From Vulcanimicrobiota bacterium (lineage in GTDB: Bacteria > Vulcanimicrobiota > Vulcanimicrobiia > Vulcanimicrobiales > Vulcanimicrobiaceae), in the NCBI GenBank assembly GCA_027306785.1, contig DAHUZB010000010.1:62001-126000 (forward strand): a stretch of DNA of 64,000 nucleotides, in the 5' to 3' direction. The first letter of the stretch is position 1; every line of letters starts with the position of its first letter. The notes under the pieces are model-generated. The model was not told the origin of the DNA. It made no database searches and saw only the letters and a list, made by a program, of their open reading frames with translations. Made by a program: the position numbers and the translations under genes. Shown piece after piece: positions 22,900 to 32,362 of this stretch.

Positions 22900-24387
22900 A
22901 TGCAAGTCCGTATCGCTCATGATGCGCCGGCCGCCGTGCGCGCGGGAGCCCTGGTCGTTCCCGTCTTCTCCGACGGCGAGCTGACCGGCGCGGCGAAGGC
23001 CGTCGACGCCGCGCTCGGCGGCGCGATCGCCGACGTGCTCGCCTCCGGCGAGATCAAAGGCAAACCCGTCGAGCTCGCGCTCGTTCACGCCAAGGATCAG
23101 CCGTTCCGGCGCGTGCTCGTCGTGGGTCTCGGCGAGAGCGGCAAGCTCGAAGCCAAGGCGCTCGCGCGGTATGCGGGCGCGGCCGTGCGCTACCTGGGTC
23201 GCCGCAACATCGGCGAAATCGCGATCGCGCTGCCGCCGCAGGCCGCCGGTCACGAAGCCGCCTTCGCCTCGTGCGTCGCCGAAGGCGCGATCGCGGGCTC
23301 GTTCGACACCACCGCCTATCAGGCGAAGCCCGAGAAGAAAACCGCCGTCGATACCGTCGTGATCCTGAGCGACGGCTTCGATGCGAAGGCGGTCGAGACG
23401 GGCATGAACCGCGGCGTGATCGTCGGCGAATCGGTGAACTTCGCGCGACGTCTCGCGCTCACGCCCGCCAACGACATGACGCCGACCATCCTCGCCGACG
23501 AAGCGAGCAGAGCCGCGCGCACCTTCGGTCTCGACGTCGAGATCTTCGATGAACCGCGCATCCGCGAAGAGCAGATGGGCTCGTTCCTCTCGGTCGCACA
23601 AGGCAGCGCGCAGCCGCCGAAATTCATCGTGCTTCGCTACAACGGCGATCCCGGCAGCAAAGAGCTGCTCGCGCTCGTCGGCAAGGGCATCACGTTCGAC
23701 ACCGGCGGCATCTCGCTCAAGCCGCCGGATCGCATGGAAGAGATGAAATACGATATGTCGGGCGGCGCCGGCATGATCGCGGCGATGAGCGCGATCGCGC
23801 GCCTGCGTCCCAAACTCAACGTCGTCGGGCTCATTCCCGCCACCGAAAATATGCCGGGCGGCAAAGCGACGAAGCCGGGCGATATCGTGAAGGCGATGAA
23901 CGGCACCACGATCGAGGTGATCAACACCGACGCCGAAGGCCGCCTGATCCTCGCCGACGCGCTCTGCTACGCGAACAAACTCGGCGCGACCAAGATCGTC
24001 GACGCCGCCACGCTCACCGGTGCGTGCGTGATCGCGCTCGGTCACGCGGCGAGCGCCGTCGTCACCAACGACGACGCATTCGTCAAGCAGTTCCTCGCCG
24101 CCGCCGACGCGACCGGCGAACGCTACTGGCACATGCCCCTCTACGACGACTACACGAGCGCGATGAAGAGCGATATCGCCGATCTGAAAAACACCGGCGG
24201 ACGCCCGGCGGGCACGCTCACCGCGGGCGCGTTCCTGAAGACGTTCGTCGGCGAGACACCGTGGATTCACCTCGATATCGCGGGCACCGCGTATCTCGAC
24301 GGCGAGTCGGCATGGCAGGCGAAGGGCCCGACCGGCACGCCGGTGCGCGCGCTCGTCGCCTTCGTGGAATCGCTCGCCAAAAGCTAG
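22900..24387 (+). CDS. pepA: Leucyl aminopeptidase (M17 family)
   Basis: This cytosolic metallo-aminopeptidase releases N-terminal residues. The C-terminal catalytic domain contains the M17 signature NTDAEGRLILADAL (about residue 345), the metal-binding VGKGITFDTGGISLK and KYDMSGGAGM. The N-terminal ~160 residues are the macro-like domain of the family. Its 495 residues are the normal length. ATG 22900 follows AAAGGTAG. The neighbouring MFS gene begins 10 nt after its stop, so the two are likely co-transcribed. Confidence 0.95.
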   Translation: MQVRIAHDAPAAVRAGALVVPVFSDGELTGAAKAVDAALGGAIADVLASGEIKGKPVELALVHAKDQPFRRVLVVGLGESGKLEAKALARYAGAAVRYLGRRNIGEIAIALPPQAAGHEAAFASCVAEGAIAGSFDTTAYQAKPEKKTAVDTVVILSDGFDAKAVETGMNRGVIVGESVNFARRLALTPANDMTPTILADEASRAARTFGLDVEIFDEPRIREEQMGSFLSVAQGSAQPPKFIVLRYNGDPGSKELLALVGKGITFDTGGISLKPPDRMEEMKYDMSGGAGMIAAMSAIARLRPKLNVVGLIPATENMPGGKATKPGDIVKAMNGTTIEVINTDAEGRLILADALCYANKLGATKIVDAATLTGACVIALGHAASAVVTNDDAFVKQFLAAADATGERYWHMPLYDDYTSAMKSDIADLKNTGGRPAGTLTAGAFLKTFVGETPWIHLDIAGTAYLDGESAWQAKGPTGTPVRALVAFVESLAKS

Positions 24388-24396
24388 CGCATCCGC

Positions 24397-25638
24397 GTGA
24401 ACGAGACTCGTGGGCCCGGCAGCGTCCGGGCCCTCTTTCGTAACCGCAGCTTCGCCGCGCTCTTCATCGCGCGCGAAACCGGCTGGCTTTCATCCGCCGT
24501 CACCGATGCGGCGATCGGGTGGCAGATTTTCTCGCTGCGCCATTCGCCGTTCGATCTGGGCCTGATCGGCCTCGTCCTGTTCGTGCCGCAGTTACTGCTC
24601 GCGCTGCCCGCAGGCGTGATCGGCGATCGCTACGAGCGCCGCACCGTCTGCATCCTGAGCGGCGCCGCGAACGCGCTGCTCACCGCGGTGCTGCTGCTGC
24701 TCACGCTGCTGCACGTCACCTCGCTGCCGCTCTACTTTACCGTACTCGCGCTCACCGGCATCGCCTACACGCTCGGCGTACCCGCGCAGCGCTCGCTGCT
24801 GCCCACGATCGTAAGCGCGCGCGACTTCGTGCGCGCTTCGGCCACCATCTCGTCGGTCTCGCAGTTCATCGCGATCGCCGGCCCCGCGCTCGCGGGTCTG
24901 CTGATCGTGATCGGCACACCCTACGCGTTCGCGTTCGCGGTGCTCGCGCAGCTCGTCGCGACCGCGAGCTTCTTCTTCTTGGAAAAACGCCCGCCGGCCG
25001 ACGCGAACGAAAGCGCCGCGCCGATGCTGCACGCCGCGCTCGAAGGCGTGCGCTTCGTCTTCGCACGCAAGATCGTGCTCGGCGCGATCTCGCTCGATCT
25101 CTTCGCGGTGCTCTTCGGCGGCGCGGTCTCGATGCTGCCCGCGTACGCAACGCAGGTGCTGCACGTCGGCGCGACCGGCTTCGGCATCCTGCGCGCCGCG
25201 CCCGGCATCGGCGCCGCGCTCGTCGCCATCCTGATCGTGCGCCGTCCGATCGAACGGCACGCCGGGCGCCTGCTGCTGTGGTGCGTCACCGGTTTCGGCG
25301 TCTTCACCATCGTCTTCGGCGCATCGCGCAACTTCGCGCTCTCCGTCGTCGCCCTCGCGCTCACCGGCGGCTTCGACATGGTGAGCATGGTGATTCGCAC
25401 CACGCTCGTGCAGTTGCAAACGCCCGACGATATGCGCGGTCGCGTCGGCGCCGTCGAAAACATCTTCATCGGCGCCTCCAACGAACTCGGCGCCTTCGAA
25501 TCCGGTTCCGCCGCCGCGCTTCTCGGCCTCGTCCCCTCGGTCATCGCAGGCGGCATCGCCACCTGCGCCGTGATCGCCCTCTGGTCCGTGCTCTTCCCCC
25601 AACTCCGAACCCTCGACCACCTCCCCGACCACAGCTGA
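24397..25638 (+). CDS. Major facilitator superfamily exporter (EntS/MFS_3-like)
   Basis: The 413-residue product has about 12 predicted membrane segments. It shows the MFS_3/EntS-type pattern: FRNRSFAALFIARETGWLSSAVTDAAIGWQ at the N-terminus, the loop-2 motif GVIGDRYERRTV, and the second-half RGRVGAVENIFIGASNELGAFESGS. Relatives export siderophores or other small molecules, but the substrate is unknown. A GTG start at 24397 lies 9 nt after pepA. The sequence is followed directly by a repeat array. Confidence 0.88.
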   Translation: MNETRGPGSVRALFRNRSFAALFIARETGWLSSAVTDAAIGWQIFSLRHSPFDLGLIGLVLFVPQLLLALPAGVIGDRYERRTVCILSGAANALLTAVLLLLTLLHVTSLPLYFTVLALTGIAYTLGVPAQRSLLPTIVSARDFVRASATISSVSQFIAIAGPALAGLLIVIGTPYAFAFAVLAQLVATASFFFLEKRPPADANESAAPMLHAALEGVRFVFARKIVLGAISLDLFAVLFGGAVSMLPAYATQVLHVGATGFGILRAAPGIGAALVAILIVRRPIERHAGRLLLWCVTGFGVFTIVFGASRNFALSVVALALTGGFDMVSMVIRTTLVQLQTPDDMRGRVGAVENIFIGASNELGAFESGSAAALLGLVPSVIAGGIATCAVIALWSVLFPQLRTLDHLPDHS

Positions 25639-25653
25639 CGCCCACCCCCCCCT

Positions 25654-25833
25654 TGTCACCCTGAGCCCCCGTGTCACCCTGAGCTTGTCGAAGGGCGCCC
25701 CCGCGTCACCCTGACCCCCCGTGTCACCCTGAGCTTGTCGAAGGGCGCCCCCTGTGTCACCCTGAGCCTGTCGAAGGGCGCCCCCTGTGTCACCCTGAGC
25801 TTGTCGAAGGGCGAAGGGCGAAGGGCGAAGGGC
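25654..25833 (+). repeat. Cluster of dispersed repeats plus a 7-bp microrepeat
   Basis: At least five partial GTGTCACCCTGAGC(T/C)TGTCGAAGGGC units fill the spacer after the MFS gene. They end in four tandem copies of GGCGAAG (about 25809-25833). The cluster stops about 40 nt before panB. Confidence 0.85.
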
Positions 25834-25873
25834 TAGGACGGGAGCCCTGTTTTCGGAGCCCGAAGGCGTTCGT

Positions 25874-26704
25874 ATGGCCACGCCCGATCTTCCCAATGGC
25901 GAAGCGCGCCCGTACGAGCCCGCGAAGGGCCCCGCTCTCCGCCGCATCACCGCCGGTGCGATCAAGCGTCGCAAAGGCGGTATGCCGGTGCCGATGGTCA
26001 CCGCATACGATACGCCCTTCGCGCAGTTCGCCGAAGACGCGGGCATCGATTGGATCCTCGTCGGCGACAGCCTGGGCAACGTGGTGCTCGGCTACGACGA
26101 AACCACGCCGGTCACGATGGAGCAGATGCTCCATCACACCGCCGCGGTCACGCGCGGAACGTCGCGCGCGCACATCGTGGCCGATATGCCGTTCGGCTCG
26201 TATCAAGTGAGCGACGAAGAGGCGGTGCGCAACGCGATCCGCTTCATCAAAGAAGGCGGCGCGCAATCGGTGAAACTCGAGGGCGGCGTCTACGAAGCGC
26301 AGCGCGTGCGCGCGATCGCGCGCGTCGGCATTCCGGTCGTCGGACACATCGGCGTCACGCCGCAGACCGCGGGCCTCGGCCCCGGCTACCGCAAGCGCAC
26401 GCATCGCGATCGCCTGCTCGAAGACGCGCTCGCCGTGCAAGATGCGGGCGCGTACGCGATCGTGCTCGAGGTCGTCGATTTCGAGATCGCGCGCGAACTC
26501 ACCGAGAAGCTCTCCATTCTCACGATCGGCATCGGTGCCGGCCCGCACTGCGACGCGCAGGTGCTCGTGATGCACGACCTGCTCGGCATGTATCCGCACT
26601 CGCCGCCCTTCGCCAAGCGCTTCGCCGAGATCGGTCACGCCGCGACCGACGCGCTGCGCGCATACGCCGACGCCGTCAAAACGCAGTCGTTCCCACCGGC
26701 GTGA
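25874..26704 (+). CDS. panB: 3-methyl-2-oxobutanoate hydroxymethyltransferase (ketopantoate synthesis)
   Basis: PanB transfers a hydroxymethyl group from 5,10-methylene-THF to alpha-ketoisovalerate, the first step to pantothenate and CoA. The 276-residue product contains the family motifs MVTAYDTPFAQFAEDAGID, ILVGDSLGNVVLGYD (metal-binding Asp), ADMPFGSYQ, VKLEGG and VIGHIGVTPQT-like VVGHIGVTPQTAG, then LTIGIGAGPHCDAQVLVMHDLLGM. The start at 25874 gives a ~25-residue extension before the barrel. The stop overlaps the bluB start by GTGA, so the two are coupled. Confidence 0.95.
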   Translation: MATPDLPNGEARPYEPAKGPALRRITAGAIKRRKGGMPVPMVTAYDTPFAQFAEDAGIDWILVGDSLGNVVLGYDETTPVTMEQMLHHTAAVTRGTSRAHIVADMPFGSYQVSDEEAVRNAIRFIKEGGAQSVKLEGGVYEAQRVRAIARVGIPVVGHIGVTPQTAGLGPGYRKRTHRDRLLEDALAVQDAGAYAIVLEVVDFEIARELTEKLSILTIGIGAGPHCDAQVLVMHDLLGMYPHSPPFAKRFAEIGHAATDALRAYADAVKTQSFPPA

Positions 26705-27339
26705 GCACCCACAGTTTCGATCGCGCGTTCCGCGAGCGACTCGCGGAGCTTTTTCGGTGGCGCCGCGACGTACGGCACTTCCGCAGCGATCCGCTCGATC
26801 CGACCACGCTGCAAACGCTCGTGCGCGAAGCCGCCCTCTCGCCGTCGGTCGGATACTCGCAACCCTGGCGTTTCGTCGAGGTGCGCGATCCCGCGCGCCG
26901 CGCCGCCGCGATCGATTCGTTCTCGCGCGCGAACGGCGACGCGCTGCGCGGCATGAGCGGCCCCGATGCCGAGAAGTACGCCGCACTCAAACTCTCCGGC
27001 ATGCGCGAAGCGCCGACGCACCTCGCCGTCTTCTGCGACTGCGGCACGCCGAGCGGTAAGGGCCTCGGTCGCGCGACCATGCCCGAAACGCTCGCGTACT
27101 CCGCGGTGATGGCGATCTATACGTTCTGGCTCGCGGCGCGCGCCGAAGGCATCGGCGTCGGCTGGGTCTCGATCCTCGAACCCGATGTCGTCACCGCCGC
27201 GCTCGATGTTCCCGAAGGCTGGCAGCTGATCGCGTATCTCTGCGTCGGCTATCCCGAAGACGATCACGACCGCCCCGAACTCGAACGCGTCGGCTGGGAA
27301 TCCCGCGACGAACGCTCCGCCACGCTCTATACGCGCTGA
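26701..27339 (+). CDS. bluB: 5,6-dimethylbenzimidazole synthase
   Basis: BluB is a flavin-destroying nitroreductase-fold enzyme that converts reduced FMN into dimethylbenzimidazole, the lower ligand of vitamin B12. The 212-residue product shows LFRWRRDVRHFRSDPLD, the PSVGYSQPWRFVEV segment, FCDCGTPSGKGLGRATMPETL and IGVGWVSILEPDVVTAALDVPEGWQLIAYLCVGYP, all characteristic of BluB rather than general nitroreductases. The GTG at 26701 overlaps the panB stop. Pairing panB with bluB is an unusual cofactor-biosynthesis couple. No other cobalamin gene is nearby. Confidence 0.92.
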   Translation: MSTHSFDRAFRERLAELFRWRRDVRHFRSDPLDPTTLQTLVREAALSPSVGYSQPWRFVEVRDPARRAAAIDSFSRANGDALRGMSGPDAEKYAALKLSGMREAPTHLAVFCDCGTPSGKGLGRATMPETLAYSAVMAIYTFWLAARAEGIGVGWVSILEPDVVTAALDVPEGWQLIAYLCVGYPEDDHDRPELERVGWESRDERSATLYTR

Positions 27340-27412
27340 TCGTCCCGCCGCCTTAAGCGCCCCTGTGAGCCGCCCCAAACTCGTGCCGGAGCGAGCGCGC
27401 TATCGTACCGGC

Positions 27413-28339
27413 ATGCACCGACCGCATCACGTTCCGTTCGTCCTCGCCGTCGCGCTCGCGCTTGCAACTACCGGCGCGTTGGAAGGCCGCGCCGTCCCGG
27501 TCGCCGCGTCGACGACCGTCTGTCCCACCGCGATGACCTCGCACGGCCCGCTCGATTGCGCGCATCTTCCGCTCGGAGATCGCCGCTTCAGCACCGTCGC
27601 GCCGCAGCGCGGCGAGATCTTCCTCTGCCGCGCGCCGCGCCGCGATCATCCCGTTGTCCGCGAAGCGTCGTGGCTGCGCGGCAACACCTGGAACGCAAAC
27701 GACAAACTCACAGTGCGCGGCGCCGTCGCGTGGCACGGCACATTTTCGGCGCGGCTACACGGCGACACGCGTACGATTCGCGCCGACGGCGTGCCGACCA
27801 CCGCGACGACCGGCGACTTTCCGATCTCGCCCGACGACCCGGCCTTCGCCTACGATCGCAATCCGAATGCGATCGCATCCTACGCGATCGATCTCACGCT
27901 TCCGGCGAATCCGCAGCCCGCCGCCTCACCCGGCTGTCTGCACGGCGGACCGATCGGCATCACCACGACCGGCGTCGCGATCTACGATGCCTTCGATGCC
28001 GCGGGCTACGACGGCGTCGCGCACGAGTTGCAGGATGCGTGCCACGGCCATCCCGACCGCTCGCAAACCTATCACTATCACGGCTGGCTGCAGGCTTGCG
28101 TGCCCGATCGCGGCTCGCCGACGCGCGATTCGTCGCTGCTCGGCTATGCGCTCGACGGCTACGGCATCTACGGCCCGTGGTATCACGGCAGAGTTCTCAC
28201 GAGCGCCGATCTCGACGCCTGCCACGGCATCACGAGTCCGGTCCGCTGGAACGGTCGCGTCGTGAACGTCTATCACTACGTCTCCACGTACGATTTCCCG
28301 TATACGCTCGGGTGCTTCAAGGGTGAGGTGAACGAATGA
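27413..28339 (+). CDS. Exported YHYH-domain protein
   Basis: The 308-residue product starts at ATG 27413 with a signal peptide (FVLAVALALATTGALEGRA). ATG 27365 upstream would put 16 charged residues before it. It contains the YHYH motif (QTYHYHGWLQACV) with the surrounding CLHGGPIGITTTGVAIYDAFDAAGYDGVAHELQDACHGHP and LLGYALDGYGIYGP, which define the YHYH family of secreted proteins. Multiple His residues and paired cysteines suggest an extracellular metal-binding, disulfide-bonded domain. Function is unknown. It converges with mmuM. Confidence 0.85.
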   Translation: MHRPHHVPFVLAVALALATTGALEGRAVPVAASTTVCPTAMTSHGPLDCAHLPLGDRRFSTVAPQRGEIFLCRAPRRDHPVVREASWLRGNTWNANDKLTVRGAVAWHGTFSARLHGDTRTIRADGVPTTATTGDFPISPDDPAFAYDRNPNAIASYAIDLTLPANPQPAASPGCLHGGPIGITTTGVAIYDAFDAAGYDGVAHELQDACHGHPDRSQTYHYHGWLQACVPDRGSPTRDSSLLGYALDGYGIYGPWYHGRVLTSADLDACHGITSPVRWNGRVVNVYHYVSTYDFPYTLGCFKGEVNE

Positions 28340-28346
28340 AGATCGT

Positions 28347-29249
28347 CTAGCTCGCCACGCGCGCCGCGATCGCTTCGATGTCGCGTACGTCGGTACCGCA
28401 GCAGCCGCCCACCACGTGCAGCCCGAACGTCTGCGCCACCTCCATCACCTCATCCGCGAACGCATCCGACGCGATACGCTCCACACGCGTCGCGGCATCC
28501 AGCTCTTCGGGCGGCCGATCCGAGGGATTCGCCTTGATGCCCACCACGCGATGCGCGAGGTGCGGCGCACCGCGAAAGAGCGCGGCGAGCGCGCTCTGCG
28601 CGTGCGCGGGCGCGATACAGCCGAGCATATAGTGCCACGGGCGCGCGAGCGGGTCGGCGTCGATGCGCGCGATCGCGTCGACGAGCGGCGTACCGTCCAT
28701 CATCGTGCCGTCGGCGCGCAGCATCGGCGCGAGCGCGAACGGCTGCTTCGTCTCGCCACAGGCGCGCGCGGCGCCGTGCAATTCCTCGATCGCGGGAAAG
28801 GTCTGCGCGTGGAGCAGATCCACGCCCGCCGCCGCGAGCGCGCGCGCTTGCTCCGCATGATAGGCCTGCGCTTCCTCGCACGAGAGGGCGCCGCGCGGAT
28901 CGTACCCGTCGCCGGCCGGGCCGATCACGCCCGCGACTGCCGCGCGCACGCCGGTTTCGGCGGCGGCTTCGCGCACAAGCACCGTCGCCTCGCGGTTCAC
29001 GCGCTCCACCTCGCTCGTGTACCGAGCGCTTGCGTGCCACGTCGGCGTGCCGAGTTGCATCGGCAGATCGTACTTGACCCCGACCGCCGCATAGCTGCGG
29101 TAGATCTCGCGCAGAATACGTTGGCCGTCGTCGTCCGCGAGCAGTGAGAACGTCTCGGCGTCGCCGAGCACGCGGCCGAATTCGTACACCGCGCGCGTCT
29201 CGATCGCGCCGTCCGTCAACACGAACGGCGACTCTTTGTAGAGGATCAT
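28347..29249 (-). CDS. mmuM: Homocysteine S-methyltransferase family protein
   Basis: The zinc-dependent (beta/alpha)8 methyltransferase fold is recognised from LTDGAIETRAVYEFG at the N-terminus, the internal Cys in MLGCIAPAHAQ and the C-terminal zinc motif VVGGCCGTDVRDIEAI. It would methylate homocysteine from S-methylmethionine or a similar donor to make methionine. The first residues differ from typical MmuM (LDGAMGTEL), so the donor is uncertain. Its ATG overlaps the upstream ClC gene's stop (ATGA), linking it to the purF/ClC operon. It fits the window's other methionine genes functionally. Confidence 0.8.
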   Translation of the reverse strand: MILYKESPFVLTDGAIETRAVYEFGRVLGDAETFSLLADDDGQRILREIYRSYAAVGVKYDLPMQLGTPTWHASARYTSEVERVNREATVLVREAAAETGVRAAVAGVIGPAGDGYDPRGALSCEEAQAYHAEQARALAAAGVDLLHAQTFPAIEELHGAARACGETKQPFALAPMLRADGTMMDGTPLVDAIARIDADPLARPWHYMLGCIAPAHAQSALAALFRGAPHLAHRVVGIKANPSDRPPEELDAATRVERIASDAFADEVMEVAQTFGLHVVGGCCGTDVRDIEAIAARVAS

Positions 29250-30973
29250 GCGTCGGCGAGGCTGCGATACGCGTCGAGCACGTCGCGTCGCGTCACGATG
29301 CCGACCAAGCGATCTTCGTCGCCGACCACCGGCAGTAACGGCACGGTTTCGTCGGCCATCAGCGTCGCCGCGCGCTCCACCGGGTCTTCGGGGTGCAGAC
29401 GGTCGTCGGTCGTGCGGACGATCGTGTGGATTTGCTGCTTGCCCTGCCCGTGCGCGACCGCGCCCGCAAGCTCCGCCGAGGTGACGATGCCCACGAAACG
29501 CTCGCCGTTACACACCGGAATCGCGAGCTCGCCGGAGATCGAATCGCGTTCCACCACCGCGTCGATCGGATCGTTCAACTGCGCCACCACCGGCGGCGTG
29601 CGTCCGATCGTCGCCACGTTCACGCGCGTGAGGAAGCGCGGATGCCGCACCTTCTGCCAATCGAGCCCGCGCCGCAGCAGCTTCATCTCGTAGATCGTCG
29701 CGCCGAGCAAACGCCGTCCGAGCAGGGTCGAGATCACCACCGTCACCATCAGCGGCAGAATGATCGTGTAATCGTTCGACATCTCGAAGACGATCAGAAT
29801 CGCGGTCATCGGGGCCTCGGCCGCCGCCGCGAAGACCGCCGCCATGCCGACCAAGCCGTACGCCGCCGCCGGTCCGGTCCACGACGGGAACGCGCCGTGA
29901 ATCAAGCGTCCGAAGCCGTCGCCCAAAAACGCGCCGGTGAAGAGCGAGGGCGCGAAGACGCCGCCCGATCCGCCGCCGCCGAGCGTCAATGAGGTCGCAA
30001 GCGGCTTGAGAACCGCAAGCGTAAAGGCGTGCGCGGCGGGTACGTGACTGTAGAGCACCTGCTGGATCGAGTCGTAGCCCACGCCGAAGACTTGCGGAAA
30101 TGCGATGCCGATGATGCCGACGCCGGCGAAGCCGATCGCGCCCTTCGACCACGCGGGCATCTTGAAGCCGTCGAAGCCGTCTTCGAAGAAGTACAGCACC
30201 TTCACGAAACCGTACGCCCAGGCCGCGCAGAGCACGCCGAGCAGTGCGTAAAAGACGAGTTCGTAGGGGGAGGCGAGTTGGAACGGCGATGCATCGAACG
30301 ACGGATGGTTGCCCAGAAACGCGCGCCCGATCACGGCCGAGAGCACCGATGCCACGACGATAGCCGCAAACGAACGCGGCGCGAACTCGCCGAGAATCAC
30401 CTCGGCCGCAAAAAACACGCCGCCGATCGGCGCATTGAACGTCGCGGAGATACCGGCCGCTGCGCCGCAGGCGACGAGCGTGCGCACGATCGGCGCGGGC
30501 GCCTTCGCCGCTTGACCGATCACCGAGCCGATCGCCGATCCGATCTGCACGATCGGCCCTTCGCGACCGCAGCTTCCGCCGAAACCGATCGACGTGGCCG
30601 ACGCGAGCGCCTTGATCGCAATCACGCGCGGGCGCATCACGCCGCCCCGTAAGGCGACGGACTCCATCACCTCGGGTACGCCGTGTCCCTTCGCCTCCGG
30701 CGCAAACGTCGCCGTGATCCACGCCGCGATGATACCGCCGATCGCCAGTTGCACCACGATCGAGGCGACGCCGATCACCATCCCGAGGTGCGCGCCGATC
30801 AGATCGAACGCGAGCCAATGTTCGAAGTCGATGAGCCGCCGAAAAAGCACCGCGCCGAAGCCGCCGCCCAAGCCCACGATGCCCGCCGCGACCAGCAAAA
30901 ACGTACTCTGCGAAAGCGTGAAGCGACCGATACGCATCACGTAGCGGCCGTTTTGCAAAACGTACGAAATCAA
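29246..30973 (-). CDS. ClC-type chloride channel/antiporter with CBS domains
   Basis: The 575-residue membrane protein has the ClC selectivity-filter motifs GGSCGREGPIVQIG (GxxGxEGP type), SFGGSGGVFAPSL-like LGGGGSGGVFAPSLFTGA, and the pore tyrosine region near the end of the membrane part (LLGRRLLGATIYEMKL). Residues ~450-575 form two CBS domains (VERDSISGELAIPVCNGERFVGIVTSAEL; MADETVPLLPVVGDEDRLVGIVTRRD), which bind adenine nucleotides and may gate transport. 'GREGP' retains the gating glutamate. It starts 4 nt after purF and overlaps mmuM, so it is in the same transcript. Confidence 0.93.
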   Translation of the reverse strand: MISYVLQNGRYVMRIGRFTLSQSTFLLVAAGIVGLGGGFGAVLFRRLIDFEHWLAFDLIGAHLGMVIGVASIVVQLAIGGIIAAWITATFAPEAKGHGVPEVMESVALRGGVMRPRVIAIKALASATSIGFGGSCGREGPIVQIGSAIGSVIGQAAKAPAPIVRTLVACGAAAGISATFNAPIGGVFFAAEVILGEFAPRSFAAIVVASVLSAVIGRAFLGNHPSFDASPFQLASPYELVFYALLGVLCAAWAYGFVKVLYFFEDGFDGFKMPAWSKGAIGFAGVGIIGIAFPQVFGVGYDSIQQVLYSHVPAAHAFTLAVLKPLATSLTLGGGGSGGVFAPSLFTGAFLGDGFGRLIHGAFPSWTGPAAAYGLVGMAAVFAAAAEAPMTAILIVFEMSNDYTIILPLMVTVVISTLLGRRLLGATIYEMKLLRRGLDWQKVRHPRFLTRVNVATIGRTPPVVAQLNDPIDAVVERDSISGELAIPVCNGERFVGIVTSAELAGAVAHGQGKQQIHTIVRTTDDRLHPEDPVERAATLMADETVPLLPVVGDEDRLVGIVTRRDVLDAYRSLADA

Positions 30974-30977
30974 CGGA

Positions 30978-32345
30978 CTAGCACACGGCGCGAGCGTGAT
31001 GCGCGGCCGGGACGTTCGGGTATTCGCCGGTCAAACACCCGAGACACATCTCTTCACGGCGGCGGCCCGAGGCCGTCACCAACCCGTCGAGGCTCAGGTA
31101 ACCGAGCGAATCGGCACCGGTCTTCTCGGTAATCTGATCCACGGTGTAGTTGGCGGCGATCAGTTCGTCGTAGGTCGCCATATCGACGCCCAGGTAGCAC
31201 GGATGCTTGATCGGCGGCGAGGTGATGCGCAGATGCACTTCCTTCGCACCCGCTTCGCGCAGCAGACGCACGATGCGCGGCGTCGTCGTGCCGCGCACGA
31301 TCGAGTCGTCCACCACCACCACGCGCTGCCCGCGCAGGTTCTCCACCACCGGGTTGAACTTCAACTGCACGCTGCGCGAACGCATCCCCTGATCGGGGCT
31401 GATGAACGTACGCCCGATGTAGCGATTCTTGATCAACCCTTCGACGTACGGCAGCCCGCTCTCGGCGGCGTAGCCGATGCCGCCGGGCACCGCCGAATCC
31501 GGTACCGCCATCACCACGTCGGCCTCGACCGGATGCTCCTTGGCGAGCGCGCGTCCCATCGCGTAACGCGCCATGTAGATCGAACGGCCGTTCAGCTGCG
31601 AATCGGGGCGCGCGAAGTAGATGTACTCGAACATGCAGAGCGCCGGATGCGCGCGCTCGTTCACCACGCGATGCGATTCGATGCCGTCGGCCGTGATGCG
31701 CACGATCTCGCCCGCCTCGATCTCACGCAGATAGGTCGCGCCGATCGTCGGCAGCGCGCACGACTCCGAAGCGATCGCGTACCCGCCCTCGGCAAAGGTG
31801 CCGATGCAGAGCGGGCGCACGCCCCACGGGTCGCGGAACGCGTAGAGTTCGTCCTTGGTGCAGAGCACGATCGAGTACGCGCCGCGCGCCACCTTCACCA
31901 CCGCTTCGATCCGTTCGAGCATCGTGCCGCGCGCCTCCACGATCGTCTTCGCCATCACTTCGGAATCGGAGGAGGCGAGTAGCGTGGTGGTCGGCGCGAG
32001 CGATTCGCGCAGATCGTCGGTGTTGGTCAGGTTGCCGTTATGCGCGAAGGCGAAGTCGCCGATCTCGGTCGTTTCGAGCAGCGGCTGCGCGTTGACCACG
32101 ACCGAGGAGCCGGTCGTCGAGTAGCGCGTGTGACCCACGGCGATATGGCCGGTGAGCTCGGAGAGCGTCGATTCGTCGAAGATCGCGCCGATCAGGCCCA
32201 TATCCTTGTGCGAACGAATCGTGCCGCCGTCGGCCGCGGCGATACCCGCGGATTCTTGCCCGCGATGCTGGAGCGCGTAGAGGCCGAAATACGCAATTCG
32301 CGCCGCGTCGCGCCCCGGCGCAAAGATCCCCGTAATGCCGCACAT
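30978..32345 (-). CDS. purF: Amidophosphoribosyltransferase
   Basis: This catalyses the first committed purine step, PRPP plus glutamine to phosphoribosylamine. The N-terminal Cys nucleophile follows Met (MCGITGIFAPG), which may be processed. The Ntn glutaminase domain contains GHTRYSTTGSS and FAHNGNLTN. The PRTase domain has VVVVDDSIVRGTTTPRIVRLLREAGAKEVHLR (PRPP loop) and DSAVPGGIGYA. The 455-residue length is typical. It lies 17 nt downstream of the BI-1 gene and 4 nt before the ClC gene. The C-terminal cysteines (EMCLGCLTGEYP) resemble the Fe-S or metal-ligating end of B. subtilis-type PurF. Confidence 0.96.
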   Translation of the reverse strand: MCGITGIFAPGRDAARIAYFGLYALQHRGQESAGIAAADGGTIRSHKDMGLIGAIFDESTLSELTGHIAVGHTRYSTTGSSVVVNAQPLLETTEIGDFAFAHNGNLTNTDDLRESLAPTTTLLASSDSEVMAKTIVEARGTMLERIEAVVKVARGAYSIVLCTKDELYAFRDPWGVRPLCIGTFAEGGYAIASESCALPTIGATYLREIEAGEIVRITADGIESHRVVNERAHPALCMFEYIYFARPDSQLNGRSIYMARYAMGRALAKEHPVEADVVMAVPDSAVPGGIGYAAESGLPYVEGLIKNRYIGRTFISPDQGMRSRSVQLKFNPVVENLRGQRVVVVDDSIVRGTTTPRIVRLLREAGAKEVHLRITSPPIKHPCYLGVDMATYDELIAANYTVDQITEKTGADSLGYLSLDGLVTASGRRREEMCLGCLTGEYPNVPAAHHARAVC

Positions 32346-32362
32346 GGTGTATTCCGCCTATT